Positions 1-3,083 of a stretch of 5,966 bases of DNA are shown piece after piece. Location of the stretch: NCBI GenBank assembly GCA_902796045.1, contig CADBNQ010000306.1:1-5966 (forward strand), read 5' to 3'. The DNA is from an uncultured Lachnospiraceae bacterium (GTDB taxonomy: Bacteria > Bacillota > Clostridia > Lachnospirales > Lachnospiraceae). Positions within the stretch are counted from its first letter, which is position 1. The number at the start of each line of letters is the position of its first letter. Both the position numbers and the translations under genes were made by a program. The notes below the pieces were generated by a model. That model searched no databases and had not been told where the DNA came from. It saw only the letters and a program-made list of their open reading frames with translations.

Positions 1-365
1 ATCTCGTACATGGATGTGTTGAGCCAGGTGCCCCTGGTTTCGATGGTCAGTCCCCCGGGACCATCGGTACTGAAGGTGAAATCGGCATAGCGGGGTTCCC
101 AGAGTCTCAGGAAATCACAGTAAGACCCCTTGATCCACTTGATCCGGTCAAGGTATTCCAGCTCATCTTCTGAAAATCGGAGATCGCAGTAGAGCCTGAT
201 CTGGTGTTTGATCTCTTCAACCATTTCCGGTGTAAAATGCACATCCTCGTTGCGGCATTTGAAGGTCCATGTGGTCTTATAATCACTGAACTGATGATAG
301 ATGGCCTGACCCATGGAGAACTTGTAAGCATCTGTTTCCAGTAAACTATTGATAATCTGTTTCAT
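1..365 (-). CDS. pncB: Nicotinate phosphoribosyltransferase, N-terminal part (partial at window edge)
   Basis: This leftward gene runs off the left edge, so only the first 121 codons are present. Nicotinate phosphoribosyltransferase joins nicotinate to PRPP in an ATP-assisted reaction, giving nicotinate mononucleotide for NAD salvage in the cytoplasm. The family is recognised from the N-terminal block LLETDAYKFSMGQAIYHQF (residues 8-26), which matches the LLDTDAYK...QAVFHHY block of E. coli PncB. The later FKCRNED segment and the GLTIETRGTW segment (near residue 107) also align with PncB. The active-site histidine region lies outside the window. The start ATG (363-365) is the first ATG in a frame that is open back to a TAA at 480-482. 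A purine-rich AGGAAAG (376-382) sits about 10 bases upstream. The gene is transcribed divergently from the rest of the window and has its own promoter, so it is probably not functionally tied to the kinase genes. The family call is firm. Whether the full gene is intact cannot be seen. Confidence 0.9.
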   Translation of the reverse strand, partial: MKQIINSLLETDAYKFSMGQAIYHQFSDYKTTWTFKCRNEDVHFTPEMVEEIKHQIRLYCDLRFSEDELEYLDRIKWIKGSYCDFLRLWEPRYADFTFSTDGPGGLTIETRGTWLNTSMYE

Positions 366-449
366 TTCCTCACTTCTTTCCTGGCATATCTGCCTGTAAT
401 AATAGATGGACTGATCGCCGGTAAGACCATTCTTCCGACTGTTGAAGCT

Positions 450-478
450 ATTATAACACTTATCTCCCTCTGTGACAA
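450..478 (-). promoter_or_regulatory. Sigma-A-type promoter of pncB
   Basis: Read on the minus strand, TTGTCA (473-478) is followed by a 17-base spacer and a perfect TATAAT (450-455). Transcription would begin near 443, giving a leader of roughly 78 bases before the pncB ATG. Spacing and hexamers are near ideal. The call rests on sequence only. Part of the spacer and -35 box forms one arm of an inverted repeat whose other arm overlaps the ribosome binding site of the gene at 589. Confidence 0.75.
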
Positions 479-581
479 ATTAAGATATGAAGCTTGCCAG
501 AAAAAGCAGTAAAATGATACTATATGATCAGTGAACAGAACATAACCCCTTATAGGAATCTGACAGCTGTGACAGAGGGAG
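464..581. repeat. Imperfect inverted repeat linking the two divergent control regions
   Basis: CTCCCTCTGTGACA (464-477) and TGTGACAGAGGGAG (568-581) are inverted copies that match at 13 of 14 positions, with a loop of about 90 bases. The left arm lies inside the pncB promoter, spanning the spacer and -35. The right arm overlaps the Shine-Dalgarno sequence of the rightward gene. Part of the match reflects the purine-rich ribosome binding site, so chance is a real possibility. A shared operator is the alternative. Confidence 0.3.
494..523 (+). promoter_or_regulatory. Candidate promoter of the SHOCT-domain gene
   Basis: TTGCCA (494-499) is followed by an 18-base spacer and TACTAT (518-523), with a TGn extension (TG at 515-516). 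Initiation would fall near 530, about 60 bases ahead of the ATG at 589. The -10 box deviates from consensus, so this is weaker than the pncB promoter across from it. Confidence 0.4.
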
Positions 582-588
582 GACAGGT

Positions 589-1002
589 ATGTATTATGAA
601 TTTGAAAGCCGGCTGAACATGAAGCCGCTGATCTTCGATGATGAGAAACTGAAGGTCGGGGATGCCGAGTACAGATACGAAGATATCGAAGCGCTTGAAC
701 TGATCAGGACACCGATTTTTTCTACATACGGTATCCTGAAGCTGACATCTGCGGGCAAAGAGCATACGATTCCATTTCCGCGCAGCTATAAAGAGAAGAT
801 GAACAGAGTGCTGAGAGAGCTGGAGCGTGAGAGGACCAGGACTAATGCCGCAGCCGGAGAGGCACAATCCAATCTGCAGCCTGCCGGGAATCCGGCGGCA
901 GATCCTTACGAAGAGATGAAAAAACTGAAGGAACTGCTGGACCTGGAGATCATCACACAGGACGAATTCGACCGCAAGAAAAAAGAACTCCTTGGCCTTT
1001 AA
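589..1002 (+). CDS. SHOCT-domain protein with PH-like N-terminal region, function unknown
   Basis: A 137-residue soluble protein without signal peptide or membrane segment. Residues about 13-82 (from LIFDDEKLKVGD onward, through YRYEDIEALEL and a GILKLTSAGKEHTIPF strand pair) look like the beta-rich PH-like/DUF4429 modules found in bacterial proteins, ending in a charged helix (KEKMNRVLRELERER). A low-complexity Ala/Gly/Asn/Pro linker (about 87-104) joins this to a C-terminal SHOCT motif (105-137: DPYEEMKKLKELLDLEIITQ, then DEFDRKKKELLGL). SHOCT is a short helical hairpin that is common at C-termini and is thought to mediate protein or nucleic-acid contacts. It does not define a function. The start is set by AGGGAGGA ending six bases before the ATG. 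The next gene begins after about 140 bases with its own promoter, so this is likely a separate unit. I assign no biological role. The SHOCT call is strong, the PH-like call moderate. Confidence 0.85.
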   Translation: MYYEFESRLNMKPLIFDDEKLKVGDAEYRYEDIEALELIRTPIFSTYGILKLTSAGKEHTIPFPRSYKEKMNRVLRELERERTRTNAAAGEAQSNLQPAGNPAADPYEEMKKLKELLDLEIITQDEFDRKKKELLGL

Positions 1003-1009
1003 AAATAAT

Positions 1010-1038
1010 TTGACTCTATTCTTTATTGTTGTTAAAAT
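1010..1038 (+). promoter_or_regulatory. Sigma-A-type promoter of the hybrid kinase-Hpt-permease kinase operon
   Basis: TTGACT (1010-1015) is followed by a 17-base spacer and TAAAAT (1033-1038), five of six matches to consensus in each box with ideal spacing, inside an AT-rich region. Transcription would start near 1045. It begins seven bases after the stop codon of the preceding gene, and the three genes that follow are closely packed. It is therefore the best candidate for driving all three. Confidence 0.7.
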
Positions 1039-1133
1039 AAATTGATATGCAATATATCGAAGCAATCCTTGATAGCTTTGAACTTTATATCATATGATTT
1101 TATTTATGTCGATTCTGTAGCAGCTGTTTATAC

Positions 1134-1140
1134 GAGGTGA
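1134..1140 (+). promoter_or_regulatory. Ribosome binding site deciding the GTG start at 1146
   Basis: GAGGTGA matches the anti-Shine-Dalgarno core and lies five bases before GTG 1146. A longer reading frame could begin at GTG 1137, but that codon is inside this very motif and has no Shine-Dalgarno sequence of its own. The 1146 start is therefore preferred, shortening the protein by three residues. Confidence 0.6.
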
Positions 1141-1145
1141 AGTGC

Positions 1146-2639
1146 GTGATCAGATATGCATTTTATTGTTTAGTCTTTCTCGGCAGTGCCCTGATGGTCT
1201 ATAATATCTACGGTTTTATCAGTTTTTCACGATTTATAAAGTCCCAGAAGAGCTGGAAGAATGACAACAAGGCTGTCGATATCCCGGTGATCCTGGTAAT
1301 CCTCTTCCTGCTTGGCTATCTGATCATCGGCTTTTTCGGTCATCCCGACCTGGTGGTGGGAGGGATCCTTTTTGGCGGCAGCATCTTTGTCTTCATCATG
1401 TATCTGCTTCTGTTCAGGATAACCAGTCAGCTTCTGGAGAGCGAGCGCCATGAGGCAGAGCTGATGGCTGTGGAGAAGAGCAACCAGGAGAAGATGGCAT
1501 TTCTTTCCGGCTTCAGCCATGAGATGCGGACACCCATGAATGTGATCATCGGTCTCGATAGTCTCGCCCTGAAGAATCCTGATCTGCAGGCGGAGACAAG
1601 AGACCAGCTTGAGAAGATCGGCTACAGCGCCAGACATTTGCTTGGCCTGATCAACAACAGTCTTGAGATGAACAGCCTGCTGGCTGATGACATCAGGGTC
1701 AGGGAGGAGCCGTTCTCCTTAACTGATATCCTTGGTCAGGTCAATGCCATTACTGAGACTCTCTGCACTGAAAAAGGCCTTCATTATGAGGTCAGTATCA
1801 GCCGGGAGCTGGCAGACAGCTATATCGGCGATGAGATGCTGGTCAAACATGTCCTGCTCATCATCCTGGAGAATGCTGTAAAGTATACAGATTCCCCTGG
1901 GAATGTACGATTTTCTGTGTCGGAAGCTTCTGCCGGCAGACCGCATACCGGTCCGGTGATCCCGGTTGCCTTTGAGATAGAAGATACGGGTGTGGGGATC
2001 AGTGCTGAGTTCCTGCCCAGGATCTTTGACCTTTTTTCCAGGGAAGACAGCAGTGCGACCAGCCGTTTTGGCGGCAGCGGGCTGAGCCTGTCTGTGGCAA
2101 AGCGCATGACAGCCCTTTTGGATGGGACCATCGATGTGCAGAGTGAGAAGGATAAAGGCTCCATCTTTACCGTTGTGATTCCGCTGCTGATCTCAGAGCA
2201 GGAGAAAGAGAGTGACGGACCCGTGGATGAAGTCTCTCTGGAAGGACTTCACATCCTTGTGGTGGATGATATAGAAGAGAACGCGGAGATTGTCTCTGAC
2301 CTTCTTGAACTGGAGGGGGCAGAGTGCGAGCACGCAGAAAACGGACAGATTGCCGTGGATATGGTTTCCCGGTCTCCTGAGTATTATTATGACGTGATCC
2401 TGATGGATCTTCGGATGCCGGTCATGGACGGATTAGAGTCAAGCAGACAGATTCGCCGCCTTCCCCGGTCGGATGCAGAGGATATACCGATCATCGCTCT
2501 TACCGCCAATGCCTATCAGAGCGATGTCGAGGATTCTCTGGCAGCCGGTATGAATGCGCATATGGCAAAACCTGCTGACGCTGATATGTTATATGCAATG
2601 ATAAGACAATACATCTCTGAAAAAGGGAAAAGACACTGA
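1146..2639 (+). CDS. Membrane hybrid histidine kinase/response regulator (3 TM, HisKA-HATPase-REC)
   Basis: This 497-residue protein would sense at the membrane, autophosphorylate on His and pass the phosphate to its own receiver Asp. Three hydrophobic helices occupy about 4-27, 46-65 and 69-92. The Lys/Arg-rich loop 29-42 should be cytoplasmic, which puts the N-terminus outside and the kinase inside. There is no sizeable sensor domain. A charged helix (94-117) leads to the H-box FSHEMRTPMN with His125. The ATPase has the N-box LENAVKYT (Asn243), the G1 box DTGVG (Asp280) and an F-box (RIFDLFSRED). Its G2 box reads GGSGLSL (309-315), with Ser314 where the family usually has Gly. The usual INDILDMSRIESG segment after the H-box is changed to INNSLEMNSLLAD (169-181). 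The receiver (about 368-490) has Asp374/Asp375, phospho-acceptor Asp421 in LMDLRMPVMDG, Thr453 and Lys475, all intact. The kinase core is a diverged paralogue of the one in the fusion gene downstream, and the Hpt gene follows 41 bases later. Kinase activity may be reduced. The signal is unknown. Confidence 0.9.
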   Translation: MIRYAFYCLVFLGSALMVYNIYGFISFSRFIKSQKSWKNDNKAVDIPVILVILFLLGYLIIGFFGHPDLVVGGILFGGSIFVFIMYLLLFRITSQLLESERHEAELMAVEKSNQEKMAFLSGFSHEMRTPMNVIIGLDSLALKNPDLQAETRDQLEKIGYSARHLLGLINNSLEMNSLLADDIRVREEPFSLTDILGQVNAITETLCTEKGLHYEVSISRELADSYIGDEMLVKHVLLIILENAVKYTDSPGNVRFSVSEASAGRPHTGPVIPVAFEIEDTGVGISAEFLPRIFDLFSREDSSATSRFGGSGLSLSVAKRMTALLDGTIDVQSEKDKGSIFTVVIPLLISEQEKESDGPVDEVSLEGLHILVVDDIEENAEIVSDLLELEGAECEHAENGQIAVDMVSRSPEYYYDVILMDLRMPVMDGLESSRQIRRLPRSDAEDIPIIALTANAYQSDVEDSLAAGMNAHMAKPADADMLYAMIRQYISEKGKRH

Positions 2640-2680
2640 TGAATGGTCTGATGAGATAAAGATAGAAAGGGGATAAAGAG

Positions 2681-3055
2681 ATGACATTACAGGAGTTATA
2701 TAAGAATATCGATGGAGATTATGATCAGGCGATCCGTATCCTCCGGGTGGATAAGCTTCTCAAAAAACATATTATAAAACTGACGAAGAGCGGCGTCGTC
2801 GATTCTCTGATCGATGCAGGCAAAGATATGGACCCTGTCAGCCTCTTTGAAAGAGCCCATGCCGTAAAGGGTGTCTGTGCCAATCTCGGGCTGGTAAAGA
2901 TCGCTGATGCAGCTTCCGAGATCTCTGAGGAGTTCCGCCCCGGCAGAAGCCGGAACATGACCGACGAAGAGGTCAAGGAGAAGATCGACAGCATCAAAGA
3001 CATATACACACATACTGCCGAAGAGATCAGAGAGTTTGAAAAGAGTGGAAATTAA
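2681..3055 (+). CDS. Stand-alone Hpt (histidine phosphotransfer) protein
   Basis: A 124-residue, all-helical, soluble protein. Hpt proteins carry phosphate between the receiver of a hybrid kinase and a final receiver in a multistep phosphorelay. The hallmark AHAVKGVCANLG is present at residues 59-70, fitting the AHxLKGxxxxLG pattern, with His60 as the phospho-accepting residue and Lys63-Gly64 after it. Length is typical for a single Hpt four-helix bundle. The N-terminal YKNIDGDYDQAIRIL segment is similar to that of other Hpt proteins. The start is supported by AAAGGGGA (2666-2673), seven bases before the ATG. The gene lies between two hybrid kinases, 41 bases after the first and 28 bases before the second, with no promoter or terminator seen in either gap. 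It is very probably co-transcribed with them. Its partners are therefore most likely the receivers of these kinases, by inference. Confidence 0.9.
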   Translation: MTLQELYKNIDGDYDQAIRILRVDKLLKKHIIKLTKSGVVDSLIDAGKDMDPVSLFERAHAVKGVCANLGLVKIADAASEISEEFRPGRSRNMTDEEVKEKIDSIKDIYTHTAEEIREFEKSGN

Positions 3056-3083
3056 TTGATTATACCGGAAGGAGCAGCCTCTT

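Larger units (their letters stand above)
366..588. other. Divergent intergenic region between pncB and the SHOCT-domain gene
   Basis: I see no credible gene in these 223 bases. The region holds the pncB promoter (450-478, minus), a weaker plus-strand promoter candidate (494-523), and the ribosome binding site of the rightward gene (GGAGG at 578-582, six bases before its ATG). The pncB leader contains an imperfect palindrome at 381-396 (CTGGCATATCTGCCTG, arms of six bases with one mismatch) just upstream of the start. It could be a small hairpin or an operator half, but it is too short to call. No intrinsic terminator is seen, as expected between divergent genes. Confidence 0.7.
1003..1145 (+). 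other. AT-rich intergenic region ahead of the kinase operon
   Basis: The stretch is much richer in A/T than the flanking genes and encodes nothing I can support. Besides the main promoter at 1010-1038 it holds weaker hexamer pairs, for example TTGATA (1069-1074) with TATGAT (1093-1098, 18-base spacer). It also contains a perfect 10-base palindrome ATCATATGAT (1089-1098) that overlaps this second -10. The leader from the main promoter to the GTG start would be about 100 bases. No clear terminator follows the SHOCT-domain gene, so some read-through is possible. Confidence 0.55.

Noticed and set aside
107..331. A 74-codon minus-strand frame near the left edge
   Set aside because: The neighbouring minus-strand frame encodes recognisable nicotinate phosphoribosyltransferase through the same bases.
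550..1065. A 171-codon minus-strand frame opposite the SHOCT-domain gene
   Set aside because: The translation has no family resemblance, while the plus-strand frame has a good ribosome binding site and a SHOCT motif.
1089..1098. Perfect palindrome ATCATATGAT as an operator
   Set aside because: It is only ten bases in a strongly AT-rich spacer, with no second copy near it. I mention it in the intergenic entry but do not call it as a site.
3056..3083. Possible frameshift or separate small gene between the Hpt gene and the permease
   Set aside because: The 28-base gap holds only a clear ribosome binding site (AAGGAG), so the genes are simply adjacent.
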